This document shows, piece after piece, positions 24,115 to 36,561 of a stretch of 64,000 nt of DNA. This stretch comes from Terebella lapidaria. Taxonomy: Eukaryota; Annelida; Polychaeta; Terebellida; Terebellidae. The notes under the pieces are model-generated. The model did no database searches, was not told where the DNA came from, and saw only the letters and a list, made by a program, of their open reading frames with translations. The stretch is from contig OX424564.1 in assembly GCA_949152475.1 (NCBI GenBank), forward strand, positions 40,422,165-40,486,164. The letters run 5' to 3'. A program made the translations under genes and the position numbers. How positions within the stretch are numbered: position 1 is the stretch's first letter; every line of letters starts with the position of its first letter.

Positions 24115-24912
24115 CTGGAGCGAGCACGGGTGTAAGTAATGACAATGTAATATCAAAACATGGTGCGAGCACGGGCGTAAGTAATGACAACGTAATATCA
24201 AACATGGTGCGAGCACGGGTGTAAGTAATGACAATGTAATATCAAAACATGGTGCGAGCACGGGTGTAAGTAATGACAAAGTAATATCAAAACATGGTGC
24301 GAGCATGGGTGTAAGTAATGACAATGTATTATCAAACATGGTGCGAGCACGGGTGTAAGTAATGACAATGTAATATCAAAACATGGTGCGAGCATGGGTG
24401 TAAATAATGACAATGTAATATCAGAACATGGAGGGAGCACGGGCGTAAGTAATGACAAGGTAACATAAAAACATGGTGCGAGCACGAGCGTAAGTAATGA
24501 CAATGTAATATCAAACATGGTACGAGCACGAGCGTAAGTAATGACAACATAATATCAAAACATGGTGCGAGCACGGGCGTAAGTAATGGCAAGGTAATAT
24601 CAAAACATGGTGCGAGCACGAGCGTAAGTAATGACAATGTAATATCAAAACATGGTGCGAGGACAGGCGTAACTAATGACAAAGTAATATCAAACATGGT
24701 GCGAGCACGAGCGTAAGTAATGACAACGTAATATAAAAACATGGTGCGAGCACGAGCGTAAGTAATGACAATGTAATATCAAAACATGGTGCGAGGACGG
24801 GCATAACTAATGACAACGTAATATCGAAACATGGTGCAAGCACGGGTGTAAGTAATGACAATGTAATATCAAACATGGTGCGAGCACGGGTGTAAGCAAT
24901 GACAATGTAATA
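24115..24912. repeat. CTNNBL1: 45-bp minisatellite, about 18 units, upstream intron of CTNNBL1
   Basis: Unit GCGAGCACGGGTGTAAGTAA then TGACAATGTAATATCAAAAC then ATGGT, 44 or 45 bp depending on an A-run. Minus-strand frames read a 15-residue repeat (MFDITLSLLTPVLAPC-like) for more than 100 residues, which follows from the period of 3x15. The left edge directly adjoins exon A and provides its polypyrimidine-poor acceptor and CTTAC branchpoint-like motifs. The right edge meets a family A 5' end. On the plus strand each unit contains TGTAAGTAA, a donor-like string antisense to the gene. Confidence 0.93.
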
Positions 24913-24915
24913 AAA

Positions 24916-26564
24916 TTAGCCCAAGGGCTAAGATAGGTTACCAGACAATTTTGGCTTTAAGCATTGCGAGTGACATATGACTTCGAGATGTACTAATCAA
25001 GGTCATCTTTGTGAACTGCAATATCACCATTAGGTATGACATCGTTATACAAACATATAAGCTCTATCAACAAGTATTTTGTCTGTAGAGGCCAATTTAC
25101 ACATGTCAGGTCAGGCAAGGTTGTGAGATTTGGATTTCAAGGTCATATATAAGGTCAAATTCAAGGTCTCCAAGAGATGTGCTATAAATACATGACTTCT
25201 TGTTAGCTTATACACAATCCTCACTTGTATGTGCAAGTGTTTAAGCCTTGGTGACTAATTTACATATTTCACATCAGACATTTAGCACTCATAATCATCT
25301 TAGGTCAAGGTCAAGGTCATCATCACTTGTTCCATATATGACTTCCTATATGCTCATAATGCAAACTTAAGCTCTATCTACAAGCATTTCATCTGTAGAG
25401 GCAAATCTGTGCATTTTTGTTACCCCAAAATGGCTGTTTTGACCTTTCAAGGTCATCAAAGGTCAAATTCAAGGTCACCACACAAATCGCCATATATGAC
25501 TTCCCATTCGAAAGTGCCAATTTCTAAGCTCCATCTTCGAGCGTTCTATGAGTACAGTCCTGGCAGCTCCCATTATGAAGGAAAAAAGTGCCGAAAAAAG
25601 TCCACAATTTTTTTCGAAGGGTGAAAAAAACTTTTTTTACCTAGAAATGGCCCAAAATGGATAGTAACGCGATTTGGGCCGAAAAAAATTTTTTTCGTCG
25701 ACCCGTCGAAAATTCAAAATGGCCGCCATTAGCAATTCAAGGGCAACCAAACTTATACACATGAAAAAGGTACATAAGGGGAATCTTTTGAAACCAAAAT
25801 CTCAAAACTGATCAGACAGTTTTCGAGAAAAGACAGACAAGGTGCAAATTTGGGCATTTTTCGACCAAAAAATGGCTGTTTTGACCTTTCAAGGTCATCG
25901 AAGGTCAAATTCAAGGTCACCACACAAGTCGCCATATATGACTTCCCATTTGAAAGTGCCAATTTCTAAGCTCTATCTTCAAGCGTTCTATGAGTACAGT
26001 CCGGACAGCTCCCATTATGAAGGAAAGAAGTGCCAAAAATTTTCTAAGTTCAAAATTTTTTTCAAAGGGTGAAAATTTTTTTTTGCCCTAGAAATAGCCC
26101 AAAATGGATAGTAATGCGATTTGGGGCGAAAAAAAATTTTTTCGCCGACCCGACAAAAATTCAAAATGGCCGCCACACGGAAACCGGCGAATTTAGGGCA
26201 ACCAAACTTATACATCTCACAGAGGTATATGAGGGGAATCTTTTGAAACCAAAAACTCAAAACTGATCAGACAGTTTTTGAGAAAATGGCCGTCAAAGTC
26301 CAAAATTGAGCGTTTTTCGACAAAAACGGCCGCCATTTCGAAAAAAATGCGAAAATCAAAAAACAAAAAAATACCTCCTTCTCAAAATATTCTTAGGCAT
26401 TTTTGTGCAAAATTTCAGAAAGATTCGATCGTTAACTTTAAAGATAAAAATGTTAACGCCGGACGGACGGACGGACGGACGGACGGACGGCTAGACGGAC
26501 GGACGGACGGACGGACGACGCAACGCCATGCCAATAGGTTATCGGACCAAAGGTCCGGTAACCT
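24916..26564 (+). repeat. Family A element, complete, ~450-bp core subtype
   Basis: 5' TTAGCCCAAGGGCTAA follows AATAAAA after the minisatellite. Extra subterminal DNA (24,950-25,420) includes tracts such as GGTCAAGGTCAAGGTCATC. Two ~444-bp core units, a YY1-like GCCGCCATTT, an uninterrupted (GGAC)n tract at 26,460-26,516, and the GGTTATCGGACC/GGTCCGGTAACCT hairpin follow. Lies antisense to CTNNBL1 in what is probably its intron. Confidence 0.85.
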
Positions 26565-26569
26565 ATAAA

Positions 26570-27998
26570 TTAGGCCAAGGGCCAAAGATAGGTTACCGGA
26601 CAATGTTTAATATTTTAGATGTTAGCCAGGTCACTGGTTAAATTCAAGGTGAAGAGAATATTCAGCATATATAATATTAAGCATACATCATGTCCACAGT
26701 TGATTGCTAAGCTGTAAATTCAATAATCACAGAAATATTAGCAATTTTGTGTTGTGGCCTTGAAAATGAAGGCAAAGGTCAAATTCATGGTCATCAAAAT
26801 ATTCAGTGTATATCATGCTCTATATGTCCACAATTGATTCCCAAGCCATACAGTCAATAAAGGAGCAAGATATGAGCCAGTTTGTCCTTGGACCTTAGAA
26901 ATGAGGTCAGAGGTCAAATTCAAGGTCACGAGAATATTCAGCATATATCATTTCCTATATGTCCACAATTGATTCCTAAGCTGTAAAATCGATAATAAGT
27001 GAGATATTAGCCATTTTGTCCTGTGACCTTGAAAATGAGGTCAAAGGTCAAATTCAAGGTCATGACAATAATCTGCATATATCATTTCCTATATGTTCAT
27101 AATTGATTGCTAAGCTGTAAAGTCGATAACAAGCGAGATATTAGCCATTTTGTCCTGTGACCTTGAAAATGAGGTCGAAGGTCAAATTCAAGGTCATCAG
27201 AATATTCAGCATATATCATTACCTATATGTCCACAATTGATTCCTAAGCTGTAGAGTCGATAATAAGCGAGATATAAGCCATTTTGTGCTCTGACCTTGA
27301 AACTGAGGTCAGAGGTCAAATTCAAGGTCACGAGAATATTCAGAATATATCATTTCCTATATGTCCACAATTGATTCCTAAGCTGTAGAGTCGATAATAA
27401 GCGAGATATAAGCCATTTTGTGCTCTGACCTTGAAAGTGAGGTCAGAGGTCAAATTCAAGGTCACGAGAATATTCAGCATATATCATTTCCTATAGGTCC
27501 ACAATTGACTCCTAGTCTCTAATCTCAATATCAAGTGAGATATTAGGCATAATGTGTCCCATCATAAAGCATAGGAGAATTTAACATGGGAAAGTTCCAT
27601 TTGAGCCGAGTTTGGGCCAAAATGGCCCACTTCGAGCGATTCAAGCGCAACGAAATTTATAGACATCATAGGAGTACATATGAGGAGTGTTATTTATCAA
27701 AAAGAAAAAAAGTTACTGAACAGATTTTGAGAAAATGGCCGCCAAAGTCCAAAATCAGGCATTTTTCGTCGAAAACGGCCGCCATTTTGAAAAAAATGCG
27801 AAAATCAAAAAACTAAAAAATACCTCCTTCTTGAATTATTTTTAAGTATTTTTGTGCAAAATTTCAGAAATATTCGCCTGTAAACAAAAAAGATAAAAAT
27901 GTGGACGACGACGGACGACGACGGACGCCGACGGATGACGACGGACGACGGACGCAACGCCATGCCAATAGGTTATTGGACCATAGGTCCGGTAACCT
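26570..27998 (+). repeat. Family A element, complete, 134-bp core subtype
   Basis: 5' variant TTAGGCCAAGGGCC starts six bases after the previous 3' end. About seven 134-bp units follow, then the GGGAAAGTTCCATTTGAGCC tail, YY1-like GCCGCCATTTTG at about 27,778, a GGACGACG microsatellite, and the GGTTATTGGACC/GGTCCGGTAACCT end. This is a head-to-tail pair with the preceding element. Confidence 0.82.
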
Positions 27999-28560
27999 AA
28001 TATAACCACGTGGTCTATGGAAATACACGAAAAAAACGTGTAGGCCAATGCAGCTTGAATGAATCATACGATTCATGTTTCATTATTTTCTTCAAAGAGA
28101 ACAGACATTTGGGCTACAGTATTTACAGTACCAATAGGCCATTCGGACCTATATGGGCTTTTTTTGTAATTCAAGGCCTTATTTCTTCATACTAGACAAG
28201 CTGAATACTCCTAAATGCCACTTGATAGTGATAATCCACGTGTGGACTTGGAGATGTCGAAAGGTGCCATTTTGGGCCTACATTCCAGGCCTTTCAAGCC
28301 ATTCAAGGTCCTCTTTCTCCATACACAAGCTGAACAGTCCTAAATGCCAGCCACACGTGAAATTAAAGAGAAAGTTACTGAATAGATTTCAAGTAATGTG
28401 GCAAAAGGTGCAATTTAGGCCATTTTGGGCCTTTTGGCCCTACATTTTGGGCCTTTCGATTGATTCAAGGTCCTCTATCTCCATACACAAGCTTAACAGC
28501 TCTAAATGCCATCCACGTATGAAACTAAAGATAAAGTTGCTGAATAGTTTTCGAGCAAAG
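27999..28560. repeat. Unclassified repeat-like DNA, no gene
   Basis: Two loosely related stretches (about 28,140-28,340 and 28,400-28,560) each carry a ..CAAGGYCYTMTTTCTYCATAC..CAAGCTGAACA..CTAAATGCCA pattern and GGGCCTTTTGGCCC-like tracts. They resemble the FAGGCCTTTTGGGCC-type DNA at 55,255-55,500, so this is another dispersed family. Open frames of 61 and 156 residues are not recognised. Confidence 0.5.
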
Positions 28561-28749
28561 TGCAAAACATTAAGTGAGATATTAGGCATAATGTGTCCCA
28601 TTATAAAGCATAGGAGAATTTAACATGGAAAATTCCCATTTGGGCCAACTTTGGGCCCAAATGGCTCACTTCGAGCGATTCAAGCGCAACGAAACTTATA
28701 CACATCATAGGGGATCATATGAGGAATGTTATGCATCAATAAGAAAAAA
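28561..28749 (+). repeat. Left part of a family A tail split by insertion
   Basis: TTAAGTGAGATATTAGGC through CATTTGGGCCAACTTTGGGC to CATCAATAAGAAAAAA. The matching continuation, AAAAAAGTTACTGAACAG, resumes at 31,620 beyond two inserted elements. Confidence 0.75.
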
Positions 28750-30101
28750 TTAGCCCAAAGGCTAAGATAGGTTACCGGACAATTTTGGTTTGGCCATGGC
28801 AGCATTGGCAGGTAACAGACCTTGAGATTTACCAATCAAGGTTCGCAGTGTAAACATATGACCTTGGGATTTACCAATCAAGGTTATCCGCATGAACTTC
28901 GATGTAACCATTACATGTATGTGTGCGGCATTTGACATTCTATATGTTGGGTGGAATCGTTTAGGCCGCCTAGGTCAATTTACACATTCCAAGTCAGACA
29001 TTTGGCACTCAAGGTCATCTGATGTCAAGTTCAAGGTCATCATTAGTTGTGCCATATATGTCTTCCTATATGTTCATAATGCAAACACGAGCTCTATCTG
29101 CAAGCCTTTCATCTACAGAGGCAAATCTGGGCATTTTTTTTACCCCAAAATGGCTGTTTTGACCTTTCAAGGTCATCGAAGGTCAAATTCAAGGTCACCA
29201 CACAAGTCGGCATATATGACTTCTCATTTGAAAGTGCCAATTTCTAAGCTCTATCTTCAAGCGTTCTATGAGTACAGTCCTGACAGCTCCCATTATGAAG
29301 GAAAAAAGTGCCGAAAATTTTCTAAGTCCAAAATTTTTTTCAAAGGGTGAAAATTTTTTTTTGCCTAGAAATGGCCCAAAATGGATAGTAATGTTATTTG
29401 GGGCGAAAAATTTTTTTTTCGCCGACTCGTCAAAAATTCAAAATGGCCGCCACACTGAGATCGGCGATTCAAGGGCAACAAAACTTATACACGTCACAGA
29501 GGTATATGAGAGGAATCTTTTTAAGCAAAAATCTCAAAACTGATCAGAGAGTTTTTGAGAAAATACAGACCAGGTGCAAATTTGAGCGTTTTTCGACCCA
29601 AAAATGGCTGTTTTGACCTTTCAAGGTCATCCAAGGTCAAATTCAAGGTCACCACACAAGTCGCCATATATGACTTCCCATTTGAAAGTGCCAATTTCTA
29701 AGCTCTATCTTCAAGCGTTCTATGAGTACAGTCCGGACAGCTCCCATTATGAAGGGAAAAAGTGCCGAAAATTTTCTAAGTCCAAAATTTTTTTCAAAGG
29801 GTGAAAATTTTTTTTTGCTCTAGAAATGGCCCAAAATGGATAGTAATGCGATTTGGGGCGAAAAAAAATTTTTTTGCCGACCCGCCAAAAATTCAAAATG
29901 GCCGCCACACGGAAACCGGCAGATTTAGGGCAACCAAACTTATACATATCACAGAGGTATATGAGGGGAATCTTTTGAAACCAAAAACTCAAAACTGATC
30001 AGACAGTTTTTGAGAAAATGGCCGTCAAAGTCCAAAATTGAGCGTTTTTCGACAAAAACGGCCGCCATTTTGAAAAAAATTCGAAAATCAAAAAACAAAA
30101 A
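28750..30101 (+). repeat. Family A element, ~450-bp core, without 3' end
   Basis: 5' TTAGCCCAAAGGCTAAG to TCAAAAAACAAAAA, where the next copy begins. It has two 454-bp core units and a YY1-like GCCGCCATTTTG (about 30,061). The AAAATACCTCC, (GGAC)n and terminal hairpin segments are missing and do not reappear after the next copy. Confidence 0.8.
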
Positions 30102-31619
30102 TTAGCCCAAAGGCTAAGATAGGTTACCGGACAATTTTGGTTTGGCCATGGCAGCATTGGCAGGTAACAGACCTTGAGATTTACCAATCAAGGTTCGCAG
30201 TGTAAACATATGACCTTGAGATTTACCAATCAAGGTCATCCGTATGAACTTCGATGTAACCATTACATGTATGTGTGCGGCATTTGATATTCTATATGTT
30301 GGGTGGAATCGTTTAGGCCGCTCAGGTCAATTTACACATTCCAAGTCAGACATTTGGCACTCAAGGTCATCTGACGTCAAGTTCAAGGTCATCATTAGTT
30401 GTGCCATATATGTCTTCCTATATGCTCATAATGCAAACATGAGCTCTATCTGCAAGCATTTCATCTACAAAGGCAAATCTGGGCATTTTTTGACCCCAAA
30501 ATGGCTGTTTTGACCTTTCAAGGTCATCCAAGGTCAAATTCAAGGTCACCACACAAGTCGCCATATATGACTTCCCATTTGAAAGTGCCAATTTCTAAGC
30601 TCTATCTTCAAGCGTTCTATGAGTACAGTCCTGACAGCTCCCATTATGAAGGAAAAAAGTGCCGAAAATTTTCTAAGTCCAAAATTTTTTTCAAAGGGTG
30701 AAAAATTTTTTTTGCCTAGAAATGGCCCAAAATGGATAGTAATGTTATTTGGGGCGAAAAATTTTTTTTTCGCCGACTCGTCAAAAATTCAAAATGGCCG
30801 CCACACTGAGATCGGCGATTCAAGGGCAACAAAACTTATACACGTCACAGAGGTATATAAGAGGAATCTTTTTAAGCAAAAATCTCAAAACTGATCAGAG
30901 AGTTTTTGAGAAAATACAGACCAGGTGCAAATTTGAGCGTTTTTCGACCCAAAAATGGCTGTTTTGACCTTTCAAGGTCATCCAAGGTCAAATTCAAGGT
31001 CACCACACAAGTCGCCATATATGACTTCCCATTTGAAAGTGCCAATTTCTAAGCTCTATCTTCAAGCGTTCTATGAGTACAGTCCGGACAGCTCCCATTA
31101 TGAAGGGAAAAAGTGCCGAAAATTTTCTAAGTCCGAAATTTTTTTCAAAGGGTGAAAATTTTTTTTTGCTCTAGAAATGGCCCAAAATGGATAGTAATGC
31201 GATCTGGGGCAAAAAATTTTTTTTTCGCCGACCCGCCAAAAATTCAAAATGGCCGCCACACGGAAACCGGCAGATTTAGGGCAACCAAACTTATACATAT
31301 CACAGAGGTATATGAGGGGAATCTTTTGAAACCAAAAACTCAAAACTGATCAGACAGTTTTTGAGAAAATGGCCGTCAAAGTTCAAAATTGAGCGTTTTT
31401 CGACAAAAACGGCCGCCATTTTGAAAAAAACGCGAAAATCAAAAAACAAAAAAATACCTCCTTCTCAAAATATTTTTAGGCATTTTTGTGCAAAATTTCA
31501 GAAAGATTCGATCGTTAACTTTAAAGATAAAAATGTTAACGCCGGACGGACGGACGGACGGACGGACGACGGACGCAACGCCATGCCAATAGGTTATCGG
31601 ACCAAAGGTCCGGTAACCT
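30102..31619 (+). repeat. Family A element, complete, ~450-bp core
   Basis: TTAGCCCAAAGGCTAAG to GGTAACCT. It is nearly identical to the preceding partial copy over the core (30,501 and 30,955 start the two 454-bp units). It has YY1-like GCCGCCATTTTG at about 31,411, (GGAC)n at 31,543-31,568 and the full terminal hairpin. Confidence 0.85.
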
Positions 31620-32609
31620 AAAAAAGTTACTGAACAGATTTTGAGAAAATAGCCGCCAAAGTCCAAAATCAGACATTTTCCGTCGAAAATGGCCGCCATT
31701 TTGAAAAAAATGCGAAAATCAGAAAACTAAAAAAAACCTTTCCTGGAAATATTTTTAGGTATTTTTGTGCAAAATTTCAGAAATATTCGACTGTAAACTT
31801 TAATGATAAAAATGTGGACGGACGGACGACGGACGCCAGACGACGGACGCAACGCCATGGCAATAGGTTATCGGACCAAAGATCTGAACAGGTTTACTGA
31901 ACAGATTTTGAGAAAACGACCGTCAAAGTCCAAAATTGGCCATTTTTCAACGAGAACGGCCGCTCTGACCTAGAAACCGAGGTCAGAGGTCAACTTCAAG
32001 GTCACAAGAATATTCGGCATATATCATTTCCTATATGTCCACAATTGATTCCTAGTCTCTAATCTCAATATTAAGCGAGATATTAGGCTTAATGTGTCCC
32101 ATTATGAAGCATAGGAGAATTTAACATGGGACAGTCCCATTTGGGCCGAGTTTGGGCCCAAAATGGCCCACTTCGAGCGATTCCAGCGCAACGAAATTTA
32201 TACATGACACAGGGGTACATATGAGGAGTGTTATGCATCAATAAGAAAAAAGTTACTGAACAGATTTTGAGAAAACGACCATCAAAGTCCAAAATTGGCC
32301 ATTTTTAGACAAAAACGGCCGCTCTGACCTTGAAACCGAGGTCAGAGGTCAAATTCAAGGTCACGAGAATATTCAGCATATATCATTTCCTATATGTCTA
32401 CAATTGATTCTTAGTCTCTGATTTCAATTTTAAGTGAAATATTAGGCTTAATGTGTCCCATTATAGAGCATAGGAGAATTTAACATGGGAAAGTCCCATT
32501 TGGGCTGAGTTTGGGCCCAAAATGGCCCACTTTGAGCGATTCAAGGGCAACGAAATTTATACATGTCACAGGGGTACATAGGAGGAGTGTCATGCATCAA
32601 TAAGAAAAA
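31620..32609 (+). repeat. Family A tail remnants
   Basis: AAAAAAGTTACTGAACAG resumes the tail left off at 28,749 and runs to a decayed 3' end near 31,875 (TTATCGGACCAAAGATC). Two further tail/core pieces with GGGACAGTCCCATTTGGGCC and GGGAAAGTCCCATTTGGGCT follow to an A5 tract at 32,609. Confidence 0.7.
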
Positions 32610-32723
32610 TTAGCCCAAGGGCTAAGACAGGTTACCGGACAAAATATGTTTTATATTCCTGTGACCTTGAAAATAAGGTCACTGGTCAAAATGCAAAGTC
32701 ATGAGAATATCCAGCAAACATGT

Positions 32724-33525
32724 ATGTAAGTATCAATCTATTACAACCAATAGTCAGATTTTGATGATGCCAAAAACAAACGTAAAATAGAACATTTTGG
32801 AATAGAAACAAAGCCCGACCAAATAGATTATCCAAAGACACACTAGTGTCATCAGGGGCAGACAGTGTGTTAAATGTAGTTGTTTCTACTGTACACCTGA
32901 TGGAATTAGTATACAACTGCCCACAACCTATGAAAATAATTTAGAAATCTGAAACAAACCCCATGGAATAGATATATGACGAGTACATAAGTACCTAATC
33001 ACAAGCCAGAAAACTACTGAATTGATGGTATCCTCGGGGACAGATTCAACGTCCGCCAACAGTGACACCGACTCAGTAATATGAATGTAAGTATCAATCT
33101 ATTACCACCAATAGTCAGATTTTGATGATGCCAAAAACAAACGTAAAATAGAACATTTTGGAATAGAAACAAGCCCGACCAAATAGTTTATCCAAAGACA
33201 CACTGGCGTCATCAGGGGCAGACAGTGTGTTAAATGTAGTTGTTTCTACTGTACACCTGATGGAATTAGTATACAACTGCCCAACAACCTATGAAAATAA
33301 TTTAGAAATCTGAAACAAACCCCATGGAATAGATATATGACAAGTACATAAGTACCTAATCACAAGCCAGAAGGCTACTGAGTTGATGGTATCCTCGGGG
33401 ACAGATTCAATGTCCGCCAGCAGTGACACTGACTCAGTGATATGAAAGTAAGTATCAATTTATTACTACCAATAGTCAGATTTTGATGATGCCAAAAACA
33501 ACAGAAAATAGAACATTTTGGAATC
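32724..33525 (+). repeat. ~360-bp tandem repeat, two full units and one partial
   Basis: Units start at 32,724, 33,084 and 33,446 with (A)TGTAAGTATCAAT and end in GACTCAGTRATATGA. Same family as 8,249-8,756. The array lies at the same relative place in its host family A copy as in the copy at 7,955, so the unit may be an established part of a subfamily. Confidence 0.8.
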
Positions 33526-33711
33526 CCGATATGTCCATTGTTTGCTAAGCTGTAAATTCAATAACAAGTAAAACAAAATAACAATTTTGTTCCATGACCT
33601 TGAAAATAAGGTCGAAGGTCGAATTAATGGTCATCAAAATATTTGGCATGTACACATCATTCCCCATAGGTGCACAACTGATTCCTAAGCTGTAAAGTCA
33701 ATAATAAATAG

Positions 33712-34300
33712 GGCCTGCACGATTAATGGGTTAACCGCCGACGGCTAGCATTTTTTTAATAACCGCGAATAACCGGCTATTAAATCTCCAAACGATTAAC
33801 CGGTTAACCGTCAAACACCGGTTAACTGTCTTTTATAACCTTGATCAGTGATCACCAAACCGTCTGCTCATGCTCCTGAGGCATGCTTTTGAGGGCATTT
33901 AAACTCGTTAACTTTGTCGCCATGGGGCCATAAAGCAATCTGCGGTTTGTTGCGGTCGCGTGGATGCGTGCCACCTGCTAAAGGGATTGTGTGTGCATCT
34001 TTCACAGATACACAGGCTCGCGGCTTTCTCTCATATTAATACCGAAATTAACGAAGTTAAATAGGGGAAATACAAGTTTTCTTAAATGAAACATAAAGAC
34101 ACCTACACACACATAGACATATAGCAATCAAAACCATTCGGGGGACGTATTAAGAAGTGAACCCCAAACACTTCGCCTCAGGCTTAACTTCGAATGGTAA
34201 GGATTGTATATGTGAAAGAATGTGCAATGTCAGGTATAACGCAATCAGAACTGGAAAGAGAACATATATTCAGTAATATGCAAAATATGTACAGTTAATA
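33712..34300 (+). mobile_element. hAT-like DNA transposon fragment (left end only)
   Basis: TAGGGCCTGCACGATTAATG followed by alternating GGTTAACCG/CGGTTATT steps is typical of a hAT 5' end (CAGGGCTGCACGATTAAT class, recalled from family knowledge). No inverted copy of this end is seen to the right, and no transposase frame is present. The right boundary, before CATCAATAAGAAAAAAAG at about 34,300, is approximate. Confidence 0.55.
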
Positions 34301-35596
34301 CATCAATAAGAAAAAAAGTTACTGAACAGATTTTGAGAAAACGACCGTCAAAGTCCAAAATAGGCCATTTTTCGATGAAAACAGCCGCTCTGACCTTGAA
34401 ACCGAGGTCAGAGGTCAAATTCAAGGTCACGAGAATATTCAGCATAAATCATTTCCTATATGTTCACAATTGATTACTAAGCTGTAAAGTCGATAATAAG
34501 CGAGATATTAGCCATTTTGTCATGTGACCTTGAAAATAAGGTCAAAGGTCAAATTCAAGGTCACGAGAATATTCAGCATATATCATTTCCTATATGTTCA
34601 CAATTGATTTCTAAGCTGTAAAGTCGATAATAAGCGAGATATTAGCCATTTTGTGCTCTGACCTTGAACCCGAGGTCAAAGGTCAAATTCAAGGTCACGA
34701 CAATGTTCGGCATATATCATTTCCTATACGTCCACAATTGATTCCTAGTCTCTAATCTCAATATTAAGTGAGATATTATGGCTTAATGTGTCCCATTATA
34801 AAGCATAGGAGAATTTAACATGGGAAAGTCCCATTTGGGCCGAGTTTGGGCCCAAAATGGCCTACTTCGAGCGATTCAAGGGCAACGAAATTTATACATG
34901 TCACAGGGGTACATATGAGGAGTGTTATGCATCAATACAAAAAAAAGTTACTGAACAGATTTTGAGAAAACGACTGTCAAAGTCCAAAATTGGCCATTTT
35001 TCGACGAAAACGGCCGCTCTGACCTTGAAACCGAGGTCAGAGGTCAAATTCAAGGTCACGACAATATTCAGCATATATCATTTCCTATATGTCCACAATT
35101 GATTCCTAGTCTCTAATCTCAATATTAAGTGAGATATAAGACATAATGTGTCCCATTATAAAGCATAGGAGAATTTAACATGGGAAAGTCCCATTTGGGC
35201 CGAGTTTGGCCCAAAATGGCCCACTTCGAGCGATTCAAGCGCAACGAAACTTATACACATCACAGGAGTATATATGAGGAGTGTTGTGTATCAAAAAGAA
35301 AAAAAGTTACTGAACAGTTTTTGAGAAAATGGCCGCCAAAGTCCAAAATCAGGCATTTTTCGACGAAAACGGCCGCCATTTTGAAAAAAATGCGAAAATC
35401 AAAAAACTAAAAAATACCTCCCTCTCGAAATATATTTAGGCATTTTTGTGCAAAATTTCAGAAAAATCGGATCGTAAACTTTAAAGATAAAATTGTTTAC
35501 GGACGGACGACGGACGACAGACGACGGACGACGGACGGACGGACGCCGGACGCAACGCCATGGCAATAGGTTATCGGACCATAGGTCCGGTAACCT

Positions 35597-36103
35597 AAAA
35601 AAGTTACTGAACAGATTTTGAGAAAACGACCATCAAAGTCCAAAATTGGCCATTTTTCGACGAAAACGGCCGCCATTTTGAAAAAAATGCGAAAATCAAA
35701 AAACTAAAAAAAACCTTTCCTGGAAATATTTTTAGGTATTTTTGTGCAAAATTTCAGAAATATTCGCCTGTAAACTTTAATGATAAAAATGTGGACGGAC
35801 GGACGACGGACGCAACGCCACGGCAATAGGTTATCGGACCAAAGGTCCGGTAACCTAAAAATACCTCCTTCTTGAATTATTTTCAAGTATTTTTGTGCAA
35901 AATTTCAGAAAAATTCGCCTGTAAACAAAAAAGATAAAAATGTGGACGACGACGACGACGGACGACGACGACGACGGTCCGATAACCAATAGGTTATCGG
36001 ACCATAGGTCCGGTAACCTAAAAATACCTCCTTCTTGAAATATTTTTAAGTATTTTTGTGCAAAATTTTAGAAAAATTCGCCCGTAAACAAAAAAGATAA
36101 AAA
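35597..36103 (+). repeat. Stacked family A 3' ends
   Basis: Three successive resumptions: AAAAAAGTTACTG.. ends in GGTAACCT at 35,856; AAAAATACCTCCTTCTTG.. ends at 36,019; AAAAATACCTCCTTCTTG.. runs to AAAAAAGATAAAAA at 36,103, where another copy starts. Each resumption begins at a position that in intact copies is an A5-A6 tract. Confidence 0.8.
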
Positions 36104-36561
36104 TTAGCCCAAAGGCTAAGATAGGTTACCGGACAATTTTGGTTTGGCCATGGCAGCATTGGCAGGTAACAGACCTTGAGATTTACCAATCAAGGGAAAC
36201 ATATGACCTTGGGATTTACCAATCAAGGTCATCCGTATGAACTTCGATGTAACCATTACATGTATGTGTGCGGCATTTGATATTCTATATGTTGGGTGGA
36301 ATCGTTTAGGCCGCTCAGGTCAATTTACACATTCCAAGTCAGACATTTGGCACTCAAGGTCATCTGACGTCAAGTTCAAAGTCATCATTAGTTGTGCCAT
36401 ATATGTCTTCCTATATGTTCATAATGCAAACATGAGCTCTATCTGCAAGCATTTCATCTACAAAGGCAAATCTGGGCATTTTTTGACCCCAAAATGGCTG
36501 TTTTGACCTTTCAAGGTCATCCAAGGTCAAATTCAAGGTCACCACACAAGTCGCCATATAT

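Larger units (their letters stand above)
32610..35596 (+). repeat. Family A element, composite, with both ends
   Basis: TTAGCCCAAGGGCTAAG after CATCAATAAGAAAAA and GGTAACCT at 35,596, beyond which AAAAAAGTTACTGAACAG resumes. It holds three ~360-bp repeat units, a hAT fragment, several 134-bp core units (34,400-34,740) and three tail segments, so it has itself been rearranged. YY1-like GCCGCCATTTTG lies at about 35,372. Confidence 0.7.

Noticed and set aside
23908-24742. Minus-strand frames of 106-143 residues through the 45-bp minisatellite as CTNNBL1 N-terminus
   Set aside because: The repeat part is not conserved; homology and a splice acceptor begin at 24,114.
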